Shown: positions 48,452-58,579, counted from the stretch's first letter. The stretch is 64,000 bases of DNA from Zymobacter palmae (GCF_003610015.1 NZ_AP018933.1:434001-498000); one strand, 5' to 3'. Numbers and translations: made by a program. The notes: generated from the sequence alone by a model not told the origin.

Positions 48452-48506
48452 TCACCGCGGCTGGCAAGGCATTACCTACTCAATGGAAAGGCACCGGAGA
48501 CGACTC

Positions 48507-49274
48507 ATGCAGATCGGCAAGGACATCCTGACACGCGCAGCGGCAACGCTACTGATTGCCACTGGACTGGGCAGCAGCCTGCTGGCCACCGCGGCTTCTA
48601 TCCCCGAAGGGCTGAAACAGCTGTCCATCGGCGGTGAAAAGGTCAATGTCACCGCGGTAGAGCCTTCACCCGTCAGCGGGCTGTATCGTGTGCGCCTGGA
48701 TACGGGCGATGCGTTCTATGCCGATGCCAGTGGCCATTATATGATGACTGGCAATTTGTATGAGAACACCCCCAAAGGGCTACTGAACCTGACGCGTCAG
48801 CAGGAAGCGCGTGAGCGCAAGGATATCGTACAGGGCATTCGTGCCGAAGATGCCGTGACCTTCAAGCCTGCAGGAAAAGTGCATGCTGTTATTCGTGTCT
48901 TCACTGACAGTACCTGTCCTTACTGCCAGAAGTTGCACGCCGAAGTGGGCGAACTGAACCGGCAGGGTGTCGAAGTTCGCTATCAGATGTTCCCCCGTAC
49001 AGGGCCCGAATCTGCCAGTGCCCAGACGCTGGCGGCCGTGCTGTGTAGCCGTCAGCCCACTCCAACCGAAGCGTTGTCGGCAGCCATGCGCGGTGAGAAG
49101 CTGCGTAACAGTGGCAAGGAGTGCGTGGGCAAGGTTGGTGAACAGTACGCGCTGGGCCTCAAGCTGGGCGTCAAGGGCACGCCCGCCATCTTCCTTGAAA
49201 ACGGCGAACAGCTGGACGGCTATCTGCCCGCTCCACAGCTAGTGCAAGCGCTGGGTCTGGACTACCAGAACTAA
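48507..49274 (+). CDS. dsbC: Periplasmic thiol:disulfide isomerase DsbC
   Basis: 255 residues. Signal peptide (ILTRAAATLLIATGLGSSLLATA), an N-terminal dimerisation domain, then a thioredoxin fold with the active site CPYC in FTDSTCPYCQKLH and the cis-Pro loop GVKGTPAIF. A second cysteine pair (VLCSRQ and KECVGK) matches DsbC. It isomerises wrong disulfides in the periplasm and is kept reduced by DsbD. ATG 48507 has CGGAGA six bases upstream; the large upstream open frame overlaps xerD and is a shadow. Confidence 0.93.
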   Translation: MQIGKDILTRAAATLLIATGLGSSLLATAASIPEGLKQLSIGGEKVNVTAVEPSPVSGLYRVRLDTGDAFYADASGHYMMTGNLYENTPKGLLNLTRQQEARERKDIVQGIRAEDAVTFKPAGKVHAVIRVFTDSTCPYCQKLHAEVGELNRQGVEVRYQMFPRTGPESASAQTLAAVLCSRQPTPTEALSAAMRGEKLRNSGKECVGKVGEQYALGLKLGVKGTPAIFLENGEQLDGYLPAPQLVQALGLDYQN

Positions 49275-49333
49275 CGGCGCACCGTATCGCTTATGATAAT
49301 GTCATCCATGACCCCCCGTAGCAGGAGACAATA

Positions 49334-50659
49334 ATGCATAAACCTCTCAAGGTAGGGCTCTGTGGTCTTGGTACCGTCGGTAGCGGTACCTTCAATGTGC
49401 TCAAGCGCAATGCGCGTGAGATTGAACGCCGCGCAGGGCGTCCCATCGTGGTCGAGCACGTGGGTGCTCGCCGTAACAACCCTGCCTGTGACACCGGTGA
49501 TGTACGCGTGTCGCGCGATATCTTCGACGTGGCTCGCGATCCCGAAGTTGATGTTGTCGTTGAACTGATCGGTGGCAACACCGTTGCGCGCGAGCTGGTG
49601 CTGGAAGCCATCGCTCACGGCAAGCATGTTGTGACGGCCAACAAGGCACTGCTGGCCGAGCAGGGTGACGAGATCTTCCGCGCAGCCGCTGAAAAGGGCG
49701 TCATCGTTGCTTACGAAGCTGCCGTTGCCGGTGGTATTCCGATCATCAAAGCGCTGCGTGAAGGGCTGAGCGCCAACCGTATCGAATGGCTGGGCGGCAT
49801 CATCAACGGTACCGGCAACTTCATCCTGACTCATATGCGTGATGAAGGCCGCTCCTTCGAGGACGTGCTGGCTGAAGCGCAGGCACTGGGCTATGCCGAA
49901 GCCGACCCGACGTTCGATGTCGAAGGTATTGATGCTGCGCACAAGCTGACGCTGCTGGCTTCGGCTGCGTTTGGGATTCCGCTGCAGTTCGAGCGGGTCT
50001 ACACCGAAGGTATTTCTCGCCTGACGCAGGAAGACATCACGCAGGCTGGGCGCATGGGGTATGTCATCAAGCATCTGGGCATTGCGCGCCAGACCGACAA
50101 AGGCATTGAGCTGCGCGTACACCCGACGCTGGTGCCAGCTTCTCAGCTGCTGGCCAGCGTTAGCGGCGCACTCAACGCTGTCGAAGTGATGGGCGATGCC
50201 GTTGGCCCAACGCTCTACTATGGTGCGGGTGCGGGCGGTGAAGAAACGGCCTCAGCCGTTATTGCCGACCTGATCGACGTTTCCCGCGACATGGCGATGC
50301 CTGCCGAATACCGTACCCCCTATCTCGGCTTCAATGCACCGGCTGACGGTGAATCCGTTCCTGTTGTGCTGCCCATGGATGAAGTGGTCTGCAGCTATTA
50401 CCTGCGCCTTGTCGTGGAAGATCGCCCGGGTGTGCTGGCTGCAATTACGGCTATTCTGGCCGAGAATGCCATCAGCATCGAATCCATGCTGCAATGCGAT
50501 TGCAGTGAAGGGGCCAATCGCGTCAATATCATTCTACTGACGCATGAAGCCAGCGAAGCGCACATGAATGCGGCCATTGAGCGCCTTGAAGCGCTGGATG
50601 ACGTCGTGCATCCTGCTAATCGCATTCGCGTTGAGCATTTTGGTCAGGCGCGTCACTGA
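49334..50659 (+). CDS. hom: Homoserine dehydrogenase
   Basis: 441 residues, monofunctional form. The NAD(P) domain has GLCGLGTVGSGTFNVL. The catalytic domain has GGIINGTGNFILTHM and the EADPTFDVEGIDAAHKLTLLA region with the catalytic Asp/Lys. A C-terminal ACT domain (YYLRLVVEDRPGVLAAITAILAEN) probably mediates threonine feedback. It reduces aspartate semialdehyde to homoserine. It precedes thrC by about 115 bp. Confidence 0.97.
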   Translation: MHKPLKVGLCGLGTVGSGTFNVLKRNAREIERRAGRPIVVEHVGARRNNPACDTGDVRVSRDIFDVARDPEVDVVVELIGGNTVARELVLEAIAHGKHVVTANKALLAEQGDEIFRAAAEKGVIVAYEAAVAGGIPIIKALREGLSANRIEWLGGIINGTGNFILTHMRDEGRSFEDVLAEAQALGYAEADPTFDVEGIDAAHKLTLLASAAFGIPLQFERVYTEGISRLTQEDITQAGRMGYVIKHLGIARQTDKGIELRVHPTLVPASQLLASVSGALNAVEVMGDAVGPTLYYGAGAGGEETASAVIADLIDVSRDMAMPAEYRTPYLGFNAPADGESVPVVLPMDEVVCSYYLRLVVEDRPGVLAAITAILAENAISIESMLQCDCSEGANRVNIILLTHEASEAHMNAAIERLEALDDVVHPANRIRVEHFGQARH

Positions 50660-50774
50660 AGCACCCTGTCAGACGGGCGCTGTAGCGTTCATGAAGAACC
50701 CTTTTCGCATGGAGTGTCTTGGCCGATAGTGCCAGGCCTTCATGATCAACAGAACACACGGGACGATATTGGGC

Positions 50775-52163
50775 ATGCGTTATATCAGCACGCGGGGTCA
50801 GGCCCCTGCATTGGGATTTGAAGATGTACTGCTGGCGGGTCTGGCAAGCGATGGTGGGCTGTATGTGCCCGAAACTCTGCCGAAGATCACGCCAGATGAT
50901 CTGCGTGCCATGGCAGGCTGCTCCTACGTCGAGATCGCTTATCGCGTGATGCGTCCGTTCGTGGGCGATGCCATCGACGATGCCACTTTCCGTCGCCTGA
51001 TCGAAGAAAGCTACGCCTCCTTTCATCACGATGCCGTTGTGCCGCTCAAGCAGCTGAACAGCAACCACTTTTTGTTAGAGCTGTTCCATGGCCCGACGCT
51101 GGCGTTCAAAGACGTGGCGTTGCAGCTGTTAGGCCGTCTGCTGGATCACTTCCTTAAGCAGCGTGACGAGAAAGGCGTCATCATGGGGGCGACTTCGGGT
51201 GACACCGGTTCGGCCGCTATTGAAGGCTGCCGTGCCTGCGAAAACCTGGATATTTTTATCCTGCATCCCAAAGGCCGCGTTTCCGAAATCCAGCGTCGCC
51301 AGATGACGACCGTTAAGGCCGATAACGTTCACAACATCGCTATTGAGGGCAACTTCGATGACGCGCAGGCGATCGTTAAAGGCAGCTTTGCCGACCAAGC
51401 TTTCCTGCACGGTACGCGCCTGATCGCGGTGAACTCGATCAACTGGGCGCGCATTATGGCGCAGACCGTCTACTACGTTGCGGCGGCCGTAGCGCTGGGC
51501 GCACCGGATCGCGAAGTCAGCTTCACCGTGCCGTCTGCTAACTTCGGTAACATCTTTGCTGGCTATATCGCGCGTGAAATGGGTGTGCCGATTCGTCAAC
51601 TGGTCATCGCGACCAATGCGAACGACATCCTACACCGCACACTAGCGTCCAACGACTTCTCCCGTAAGGAGCTGTTGGCGACGCTGGCGCCGTCAATGGA
51701 CATCGTGGTGTCATCGAACTTCGAACGCCTGTTGTTCTTCGCATATGGCTGTGATGGCGCTGCCGTTCGCGAGCTGCTGGAACGCTTCCAGAAAGCACCT
51801 GCGGCACTGGCCGATGCACCGCTGGCGCGCATGCGCGAGCTGTTCTCCAGCGCAACGGCGAGTGATGACACCATCCTGAACGTGATTCGCGAGATGTTCG
51901 ATCGCACGGGCGAAGTCCTTGACCCGCATACGGCAACGGGTGTGTACGCGGCTGAAAAATGTAACCAGCACCCTGACGTGCCGATGGTCACGCTGGCGAC
52001 TGCGCATCCGGCCAAGTTCTCCGACGCTATCGTCAAGGCTGGACTGGCCGAACCCGTACTGCCGCTGCACTTTGTCGAAATGCTGGCCGCAGACGAGTAC
52101 TACGACGTACTGCCTGCTGAGCAGAGTGCGGTTCAGGCGTTCGTCGAGAGTCATCGTCACTGA
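50775..52163 (+). CDS. thrC: Threonine synthase
   Basis: 462 residues. PLP enzyme of fold type II with the PLP-lysine in HGPTLAFKDVALQLLG and the phosphate-binding GATSGDTGSAA. It converts O-phosphohomoserine to threonine, following hom in the pathway; thrB is not in the window. ATG 50775 gives the conserved start MRYISTRGQAPALGFEDVLLAGLA; the open frame reaches 50742. The stop overlaps the recJ start by one base. Confidence 0.96.
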   Translation: MRYISTRGQAPALGFEDVLLAGLASDGGLYVPETLPKITPDDLRAMAGCSYVEIAYRVMRPFVGDAIDDATFRRLIEESYASFHHDAVVPLKQLNSNHFLLELFHGPTLAFKDVALQLLGRLLDHFLKQRDEKGVIMGATSGDTGSAAIEGCRACENLDIFILHPKGRVSEIQRRQMTTVKADNVHNIAIEGNFDDAQAIVKGSFADQAFLHGTRLIAVNSINWARIMAQTVYYVAAAVALGAPDREVSFTVPSANFGNIFAGYIAREMGVPIRQLVIATNANDILHRTLASNDFSRKELLATLAPSMDIVVSSNFERLLFFAYGCDGAAVRELLERFQKAPAALADAPLARMRELFSSATASDDTILNVIREMFDRTGEVLDPHTATGVYAAEKCNQHPDVPMVTLATAHPAKFSDAIVKAGLAEPVLPLHFVEMLAADEYYDVLPAEQSAVQAFVESHRH

Positions 52164-53980
52164 TGAGTCGTGCAACCTCTCTGGCGCAGGCGGTGCCTGC
52201 GCCGGTATCACGAGCGACCACCGAGGTCTGCCTTGTTAGGCGTGAACAGGATGGTGGTGTGCTGGCTGCTGCTCAGGCATTGGGCCTGTCGCCGCTGGCA
52301 GCGCGCGTGCTGGCAGGGCGCCTCAAGGGGTGTACGGATCTGGCGGAACTGGTTACGCCAACGCTGGGCAGTATCGTGCATCCTTGCCAGCTCAAGGATG
52401 GTGAGCGCGCCGCGGCCCGCATTGCGCAGGCAGTGACCGAGGGCGAGCAGATCGGCATCCTGACCGATTACGATGTCGATGGCATCACCTCTCATGTCGT
52501 AATCAAGCGCACGCTACATGAACTGTTGGGTGTCCCTGAAGCGCGTCTACACAGTCTGATTGGGCATCGCATCAACGATGGCTATGGCATCAGCGCGCCG
52601 TTGGTCGAGCATACGCTGGCGCTCAGGCCGCGCCCGACACTGGTCATCACGGCTGACTGCGGATCGTCTGACGAGCCGCGTATCGCCCGTTTGGCCGCTG
52701 AAGGCATCGACGTTGTGGTGACTGATCACCATGCACTGCCTGTCGAAGGGCCGCCTGCTTCTGCTTATGCGGTCGTCAATCCTTCGCGTGAAGACTGCGA
52801 CTACCCCGATACGACGATTGCGGGCTGTATGGTCGCTTGGCTGATCATGATGCAGACCCGCGCTCAGTTGGTTGAATGGGGCGCGATTCCTGAATCGACG
52901 CCTCGGCTGTCTGGTTGGTTGTCCTATGTAGCGCTGGGCACAGTGGCGGACTGCGTTTCTCTTGGGCGCAGTGCAATCAATCGCGCGGTTGTCACGCGGG
53001 GGCTAGCGCTTATCAACCGCATGGATGCACCGTGCTGGCGCGTGATGGCCGAGCGCTTGGGGGCCGACAGTTTGCCGTTTGATGCGGGCACGCTGGGGTT
53101 CCAGATGGGGCCGCGCATTAACGCGCGCTCTCGACTAGACGATCCCTATGCGGCACTGCATTTCATGATGGCATCGGATGATGCCACGGCACGTCGCTAC
53201 CTCGATATCCTCGACGCCGACAATCAATCGCGCAAGATGATTGAAGCTGAGATGGTGGAGCAGGCGGTCCAGAAGGCGAAGCCACTGCTGGAGCGCAATG
53301 CGCCTGCACTGGTGATTCATTTGCCTGAAGGGCATGCCGGTGTTCAGGGTATCGTTGCTTCACGTTTGGTTCAGCGCTATGGGCGACCTACGGTGATTCT
53401 GACCAATGCGCCTGCGCTCAATCAGCTCAGTGGTTCAGGACGATCCATCGAAGGCGTGCATCTGCGGCAGGCCTTGCAACAGGTACACGAGCGCGTTTTA
53501 GGAGCGCTGCTGCGCTTTGGTGGTCATGCCGGGGCGGCAGGCGTTACGCTGTTCAGAGAGCACGTTGAGGCGTTTCAGCACCAGCTTGAGCAGGCCGTGG
53601 CCGATCAGCTGGGCGATCGAGAGCTGGCACCTGTCGTACTGACGGATGGCGAGCTGCTGCCGGAAGAGGTGTCACTGGAAACCGTCGCGCTGCTGGAACA
53701 GCTAGCACCGTTTGGGCGCGAGTTCGAAGAGCCGTTGTTTGAGGGCGTGTTCGAGATCCATGACTGTCGTTTGGTGGGCAGTCAGCGCAACCACATGATG
53801 TTGATGCTCGGCGCTGGGCGTATGCAGTACCGTGCCATATGGTTCAAGGCGATTGCAGCGGGTCAGGAAAGTCCGTTTGGTCCTGGTGATCGCATTCGGT
53901 GTGCCTATCGTCTGGCGCGCAACAGCTATCGTGGCGTCGTATCGCTTCAGTTGATGGTGAGTCATGCTGAGGTGGCGTGA
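52163..53980 (+). CDS. recJ: DHH-family single-strand DNA exonuclease RecJ
   Basis: 605 residues. Phosphoesterase motif I appears as ILTDYDVDGITS (near 97-108), motif II around TADCGSSDEPRIA and the DHH motif as VVVTDHHALP. The DHHA1 part carries SGSGRSIEGV and RFGGHAGAAG, and the C-terminal OB fold covers about 500-605. RecJ degrades ssDNA 5' to 3' in RecF-type recombination and repair. Motif I DYDVDG rather than the DFDADG seen in E. coli marks a distinct subgroup. It is translationally coupled to thrC by one-base overlap. Confidence 0.88.
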   Translation: MSRATSLAQAVPAPVSRATTEVCLVRREQDGGVLAAAQALGLSPLAARVLAGRLKGCTDLAELVTPTLGSIVHPCQLKDGERAAARIAQAVTEGEQIGILTDYDVDGITSHVVIKRTLHELLGVPEARLHSLIGHRINDGYGISAPLVEHTLALRPRPTLVITADCGSSDEPRIARLAAEGIDVVVTDHHALPVEGPPASAYAVVNPSREDCDYPDTTIAGCMVAWLIMMQTRAQLVEWGAIPESTPRLSGWLSYVALGTVADCVSLGRSAINRAVVTRGLALINRMDAPCWRVMAERLGADSLPFDAGTLGFQMGPRINARSRLDDPYAALHFMMASDDATARRYLDILDADNQSRKMIEAEMVEQAVQKAKPLLERNAPALVIHLPEGHAGVQGIVASRLVQRYGRPTVILTNAPALNQLSGSGRSIEGVHLRQALQQVHERVLGALLRFGGHAGAAGVTLFREHVEAFQHQLEQAVADQLGDRELAPVVLTDGELLPEEVSLETVALLEQLAPFGREFEEPLFEGVFEIHDCRLVGSQRNHMMLMLGAGRMQYRAIWFKAIAAGQESPFGPGDRIRCAYRLARNSYRGVVSLQLMVSHAEVA

Positions 53981-54052
53981 ATTTCAGTAAGGCGCACTTG
54001 GTTGTACAGGATGGCCCTTGCCTTATCAGAGGCGGGGTCATTATCTTTTCCG

Positions 54053-54140
54053 CAGACCCGCAGACCCGCAGACCCGCAGACCCGCAGACCCGCAGACCCG
54101 CAGACCCGCAGACCCGCAGACCCGCAGACCCGCAGACCCG
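54053..54140 (+). repeat. Octanucleotide tandem repeat, (CAGACCCG) x 11
   Basis: Eleven perfect uninterrupted copies of CAGACCCG occupy 88 bp, starting 72 bp after the recJ stop. Unit length is not a multiple of three, so copy-number change would shift any reading frame through it. Open frames run through on both strands but none has gene-like support. Confidence 0.97.
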
Positions 54141-54282
54141 TTTATTCAAATCTGATGTTATTAATCGGGAATGAAACTTAAGCCCTGGACGGTGGCGTGA
54201 ACTCTGTCCATACCGGGTGGTCAGATACAGTGAACCGATGATGTTCAGTTAGGGCGAATGCAAGACGTAGGATGGGGATACG

Positions 54283-54307
54283 AAAAGACCCAGCCGAAGC
54301 TGGGTCT
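54283..54307 (-). terminator. Terminator of the porin gene
   Basis: On the minus strand a 9-bp perfect stem AGACCCAGC/GCTGGGTCT with a TTCG tetraloop and TTTTC after it, about 58 bp beyond the porin stop. Confidence 0.85.
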
Positions 54308-54364
54308 GGTACCTCGGTAACGCACTGGCGGGGCAGTACGTTACGACATTCCCGAAGATCGCTA

Positions 54365-55474
54365 TCAGTAGTTGTAGCGAACCAGCAGGGAAGTAGCGTC
54401 GAGGTTTTTACCTTCGGCGTCAAGATCACGACCGCTGGAATTCTTGTTGTCGTTGAAGACGTGTTCAAGAGCAACGATGAAGCGGTCATTAGCACCGAAC
54501 CCTTTATGGGTTTTCAGTGCCGTACCTACGATGTAGGAGCTTGATCGTGCCGGGCTGTTGCGATCTTCAAGACGGTTCAGACCGCCGTACAGGGATACGT
54601 CACCGAAGGAAACAAGATCCTTGAAGGCATACTGAGTGAAGGTTTCATAACCACGAGCGCTGGTGTAGTTACCTGCCAGTTCGTTGTGGTATTGACCTGC
54701 CAGTACGCCAAGAGTCCAGTTGCCCGGCGTCCACGTAGCGCCTACGACGTACTGTTCAACGTTGAAGTTTTCATCGCTGGCGTCGTCCTTCATTGCGGCG
54801 TGGTTGTACGCAGTGCCGATGGTGACGTCAGGCGCAACCTGCCAGTTGACGGCAGCCTGATCGAAGTGGCGGCGAGTCAGGCGGCTGCCATCATCGTCAT
54901 AGTCATGATCGTTGCCGCCGAACATCAAGCCAACGGTCACATCGCCAAAGGCGTTCTGATATTTCAGGCTGTTATCTGGGCGGTCAGCACCAACAAGGTG
55001 CTTCAGGCCAGTTTTGCCGTCGGCGGCTGCACCGAAGACCCAGTATTGGTCGGTAGCGTCGGTGACCATGCTGTAAACAGATGCCTGTTTACCGTAGGTC
55101 AGTGTACCGATGCCTTTGTAGGAAACCCCTGCGAATTGCAGACGTTTGTAGTAGTCGAGCTTGTTGCGGCGAGTGTCAGAGCCGTGGCGGAAGAACGGGT
55201 TGTAGCCCCATTCTGTCGTACCTAGAACGGCAAAGTCTTCGTTGAAGTGGTGGGTATATTTGATGGCAGTACGGGAACCTGCGTCATCATGATCATCATG
55301 GTTTTTGCCGCTTTTGTTCCAGTCGTACTCATAAGCGACACGGCCTTTGATGATGAGCTCGTCAGACTGCAGACCTGAGGTCTGGAAAGCAGTGAAAGCG
55401 TTGGCTTGAGCGGCACCTACCAGTGCAGCGGCACCGATTGCCAGCTTGAGGGCATGCTTCGCGGAAATCTGCAT
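54365..55474 (-). CDS. Outer membrane general porin
   Basis: 369 residues. Signal peptide MQISAKHALKLAIGAAALVGAAQANA. Alternating amphipathic strands and Tyr-Gly turns follow (YYKRLQFAGVSYKGIGTLTYGKQASVYSMVTDATDQYWVFGA). The protein ends in the aromatic LLVRYNY, as required for outer-membrane insertion. The size fits a 16-strand trimeric porin of the OmpC/OmpF superfamily as found in Halomonadaceae. A histidine/aspartate-rich loop (KNHDDHDD, and later GGNDHDYDDDG) gives it an acidic surface. ATG 55474 has AAGGA upstream. It has its own terminator and is a single-gene unit. Confidence 0.9.
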   Translation of the reverse strand: MQISAKHALKLAIGAAALVGAAQANAFTAFQTSGLQSDELIIKGRVAYEYDWNKSGKNHDDHDDAGSRTAIKYTHHFNEDFAVLGTTEWGYNPFFRHGSDTRRNKLDYYKRLQFAGVSYKGIGTLTYGKQASVYSMVTDATDQYWVFGAAADGKTGLKHLVGADRPDNSLKYQNAFGDVTVGLMFGGNDHDYDDDGSRLTRRHFDQAAVNWQVAPDVTIGTAYNHAAMKDDASDENFNVEQYVVGATWTPGNWTLGVLAGQYHNELAGNYTSARGYETFTQYAFKDLVSFGDVSLYGGLNRLEDRNSPARSSSYIVGTALKTHKGFGANDRFIVALEHVFNDNKNSSGRDLDAEGKNLDATSLLVRYNY

Positions 55475-55940
55475 GTCGTTGATCCTTGATGATGTCAGCA
55501 TAATGGTTCAGCAGACAGGGCGTGTCTGCCATGAATGTTCTTATTGGTTTTATTTATAGCGTCAGTCCATCACGTGATCTTGCAGGTACCATGCCAGCAA
55601 AGACCTCGTGGAGACGTCGGCTTATGAATCACTTCAATATCGGCGGGGAAGCAGATGATTTGATAGTGTTTCATTATGCATAAATGAAAGGCACCCATTT
55701 ACGCACTGCATCTCGGGAAATTTCTTATGCCATAAACGTGCTGCAGATGCCAGCACGGCTACGACACACATGCGCTTATTTATACGGGAAAGTTCCCAGT
55801 AACGACAGCATGATAATGCAACCACTATGAAAAATATATGACAGCTGAGTTATAAGTATCAACGAAGTGCTTCTGATATTAATTGGGTGTGTTATTTATT
55901 TGCAGGCTATTTATTAGCTTATTCTTTTTTATTTTCTTAT
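55475..55940. other. AT-rich intergenic region upstream of the porin
   Basis: 466 bp, strongly AT-rich after 55800. A 63-codon minus-strand frame (55634-55825) has no recognisable product. The long untranslated region before the porin may carry small-RNA or OmpR-like control, but no specific site can be claimed. Confidence 0.4.
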
Positions 55941-55984
55941 AAAAAAATGCCCCGGCATCCACCGTAATGAGTGGGTGCCGGGGC
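55941..55984 (-). terminator. Terminator of the opp operon
   Basis: On the minus strand a 14-bp stem (GCCCCGGCACCCAC at 55984-55971 with 55962-55949) with one T-G position is followed by seven T. It stands 15 bp after the end of the dual ATPase gene. Confidence 0.88.
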
Positions 55985-55998
55985 GTTTTATCGTCGGG

Positions 55999-57612
55999 TC
56001 AGGAGGCTTGGGGAGCATCCAGAAATGCGGCAGCCAGCAGTGTTTGCGTGTAGCGCTCCTTGGGGGCTTCGAACAGCTGGGCCGTTGGGCCTGATTCGAC
56101 CACCTTACCTTTCTGCATCACCATGATGGTGTCGGAAAGGGCACGTACGACGCCGAGATCGTGACTGATGAAGATATAGCTCATCTCGTACTTCTGCTGT
56201 AGGTCGCGCAGTAGCTGGATGATGCGCGCCTGTACCGAGCGGTCAAGGGCCGACGTGGGTTCATCCAGCAGTAGGAAGCGAGGATTGAGCACGACCGCTC
56301 GCGCGATGGCGATACGTTGGCGCTGTCCCCCTGAGAATTCGTGGGGATAGCGGTTACGTACTTCTGGGTCGAGCGCGACCTCCTTGATGACCTCGCTGAT
56401 GCGCCGTTCGCGCTCATCGTAGGACAAGTGAGGGAATTGGGTGCGCAGTCCTTCACCGATGATCTCGCCCACGGTCATGCGAGGTGACAGCGAGCCGTAA
56501 GGGTCCTGAAAGACGACTTGCATCTCGCTGCGGCGAGAGCGCAGACGCCGAGCAGGAATGGCGGCAATGTTGTGGCCGTCGAAGATGATCTGGCCTTCGC
56601 AGTCGATCAGACGCAGCAGGGCTCGTCCCAGCGTCGATTTACCTGAACCGGACTCGCCCACGATCCCAAGCGTTTGGCCCTTGCGCAGTGTCAGGTCAAT
56701 GCCGTCGACCGCCTGAAAATGATCGGTGTGGAACAGGCCGCGCGGGATGGGGTAGGTCACGCTGATGTTGCGCGCTTCGAGCAGCACTGGGGCATCGTCA
56801 GGCACGGGGGCCTTGCTGCCACGCGGAATAGCATCGATCAGCTGGCGCGTATAGGGGTGCTCTGGGTGATCGAACACATCCTTCACGCGGCCTGATTCGA
56901 CCAGCTCGCCTTGGCGCATGACACAGACGGTATCGGCAAAATGGCGTACCAGTGCCAAGTCATGGGTGATGAAGATCACCGCCATGTTGTGCTGCTGTTG
57001 CAGCGAACGCAGTAGCGCCAGAATCTGCGCCTGCACGGTCACGTCCAGCGCGGTTGTGGGCTCGTCAGCAATCAGCAAACGGGGGTTACAGGCCAGCGCC
57101 ATAGCAATCATAACGCGCTGGCGTTGGCCGCCCGAAAGTTCGGTCGGGAAGCTGCGATAGCGGCGTTGGGGTTCGGGAATGCCGACCTGTTCCAGTAGAG
57201 AGATGACCCGCGCATGGCGACCCGCACTGCCGAGCGAGGTGTGCTGTTTAAGCACCTCTTCGATCTGGCGGCCGATGCGCTGGAGCGGATTAAGCGACGT
57301 CATCGGCTCCTGGAAAATCATCGAAATGTCTTGGCCGCGTACGCGACGCATGGCCCGTTCGCTCTGGGTCAGCAGGTTGCTGCCATCGAATGTGGCCTCA
57401 CCGCTGAGGGTCGCGATATCGGGTAACAGCTGCATTAAACTGTTGGCTGTCACGGATTTGCCCGAGCCGGACTCGCCGACCAGTGCCAGCACTTCGCCCG
57501 CGCGCACAGAGAAGTTGACGTCTTTGACGGCGTGCATGTCGCCCGTGGGCAGACGGAAGTGAACGTTGAGGCCTTTTACATCAAGCAAAGGCGCTGTGTC
57601 TTGCATCGTCAT
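55999..57612 (-). CDS. Peptide ABC transporter dual ATP-binding protein (OppDF/YejF type)
   Basis: 537 residues with two complete ABC domains. The first has [10 protein letters not shown] near 42, [16 protein letters not shown] and [12 protein letters not shown]. The second has [15 protein letters not shown] near 320, [17 protein letters not shown] and [11 protein letters not shown]. This fused form replaces separate OppD and OppF, as in YejF and GsiA. It drives oligopeptide uptake through the OppB/OppC channel encoded just before it. It is the last gene of the operon, followed by a terminator. Confidence 0.94.
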   Translation of the reverse strand: MTMQDTAPLLDVKGLNVHFRLPTGDMHAVKDVNFSVRAGEVLALVGESGSGKSVTANSLMQLLPDIATLSGEATFDGSNLLTQSERAMRRVRGQDISMIFQEPMTSLNPLQRIGRQIEEVLKQHTSLGSAGRHARVISLLEQVGIPEPQRRYRSFPTELSGGQRQRVMIAMALACNPRLLIADEPTTALDVTVQAQILALLRSLQQQHNMAVIFITHDLALVRHFADTVCVMRQGELVESGRVKDVFDHPEHPYTRQLIDAIPRGSKAPVPDDAPVLLEARNISVTYPIPRGLFHTDHFQAVDGIDLTLRKGQTLGIVGESGSGKSTLGRALLRLIDCEGQIIFDGHNIAAIPARRLRSRRSEMQVVFQDPYGSLSPRMTVGEIIGEGLRTQFPHLSYDERERRISEVIKEVALDPEVRNRYPHEFSGGQRQRIAIARAVVLNPRFLLLDEPTSALDRSVQARIIQLLRDLQQKYEMSYIFISHDLGVVRALSDTIMVMQKGKVVESGPTAQLFEAPKERYTQTLLAAAFLDAPQAS

Positions 57613-57632
57613 AGAGCGTTCCTTTGGCTGCC

Positions 57633-58520
57633 TCAGCGAGTTTTTGGATCAAGAGCGTCACGCAGTCCATCGCCTAGGAAGTTCAGGCTGAACAGCGTCA
57701 CTGCAAGGAAGATGGACGGTACGATCAGTGTCCACGGCATGGTTTCCATGACATCGCGGCCTTCCGAGATCGCGACCCCCCAGCTGGTGTTCGGTTCCTG
57801 CACCCCGAGACCGAGGAACGACAGGAAGCTTTCCATCAGGATGACGCGCGGAACGGTCAGCGTGATGTAGACGATGACCGACCCCAGCGTGTTTGGAATC
57901 ATATGGCGGAAGATGATGCTGGTGTCGCTAGCGCCCAAAGCGTTCGCCGCTTCAACGAACTCGCGGTGCTTGAGCGACATCACCTGGCCGCGCACGATGC
58001 GCGCCATGTCGAGCCATTCGACGGCTCCGATGGCGGCAAAGATCAGCAGAATATTTCGGCCAAACGTGACCATCAGCAGGATGACGATGAACATGAACGG
58101 CAGCGAGAACAGAATATCGACGAAGCGCATCATCAGGGTATCAACACGACCGCCGACATAGCCTGCGATAGCACCGTAAGTCACCCCGATGATCAGGCTC
58201 ACGAACGATGCGATAAAGGCGACGGCCAGCGAAATGCGCCCGCCATAGAGGGTGCGCGTCAGCACATCGCGGCCGACGGAGTCGGTACCGAGCCAGTGGT
58301 GGGCCGCGAAAGAGGGCGGACTGCCGCTGATGTTCTCGAAGTCGACGCTATCGAGGTCCCACGGCGAAAAGTAAGGGCCGAAGACGCAAATCACCATCAT
58401 CAGGATGAGAAGCGTCAGGCCGAGCATGGCGGCCTTATTCTGGCGGAGGCGCCGCCAAGCTTCGCGGCTCAGGCTGCTGCCGGAAAGCGCAGCAGAGGAA
58501 GCTGGTTTGGAAGATGTCAT
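57633..58520 (-). CDS. Oligopeptide ABC transporter permease OppC-type
   Basis: 295 residues. N-terminal OppC_N segment (WRRLRQNKAAMLGLTLLILMMVICVFGPYFSPWD), then the permease domain with HWLGTDSVGRDVLTRTLYGGRISL and the EAA loop EFVEAANALGASDTSIIFRHMIPN. About six membrane helices. ATG 58520 is preferred to 58544. It partners OppB in the inner membrane. Confidence 0.93.
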   Translation of the reverse strand: MTSSKPASSAALSGSSLSREAWRRLRQNKAAMLGLTLLILMMVICVFGPYFSPWDLDSVDFENISGSPPSFAAHHWLGTDSVGRDVLTRTLYGGRISLAVAFIASFVSLIIGVTYGAIAGYVGGRVDTLMMRFVDILFSLPFMFIVILLMVTFGRNILLIFAAIGAVEWLDMARIVRGQVMSLKHREFVEAANALGASDTSIIFRHMIPNTLGSVIVYITLTVPRVILMESFLSFLGLGVQEPNTSWGVAISEGRDVMETMPWTLIVPSIFLAVTLFSLNFLGDGLRDALDPKTR

Positions 58521-58579
58521 GGCAAACTCACTGCAATCGGGCAAGAAGATAAAGACGTAGCGTATACATCACCTGAACC

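Noticed and set aside
54053-54140. CRISPR array
   Set aside because: The units are eight bases long and directly abutting with no spacers and no cas genes nearby.
53977-54174. Possible small gene through the octamer array (GTG start overlapping the recJ stop)
   Set aside because: Its sequence is dominated by the 8-bp repeat, there is no clear ribosome binding site, and the opposite strand gives an equally open frame.
55634-55825. 63-codon minus-strand frame upstream of the porin
   Set aside because: AT-rich, unrecognised and without a ribosome binding site; more likely part of the porin control region.
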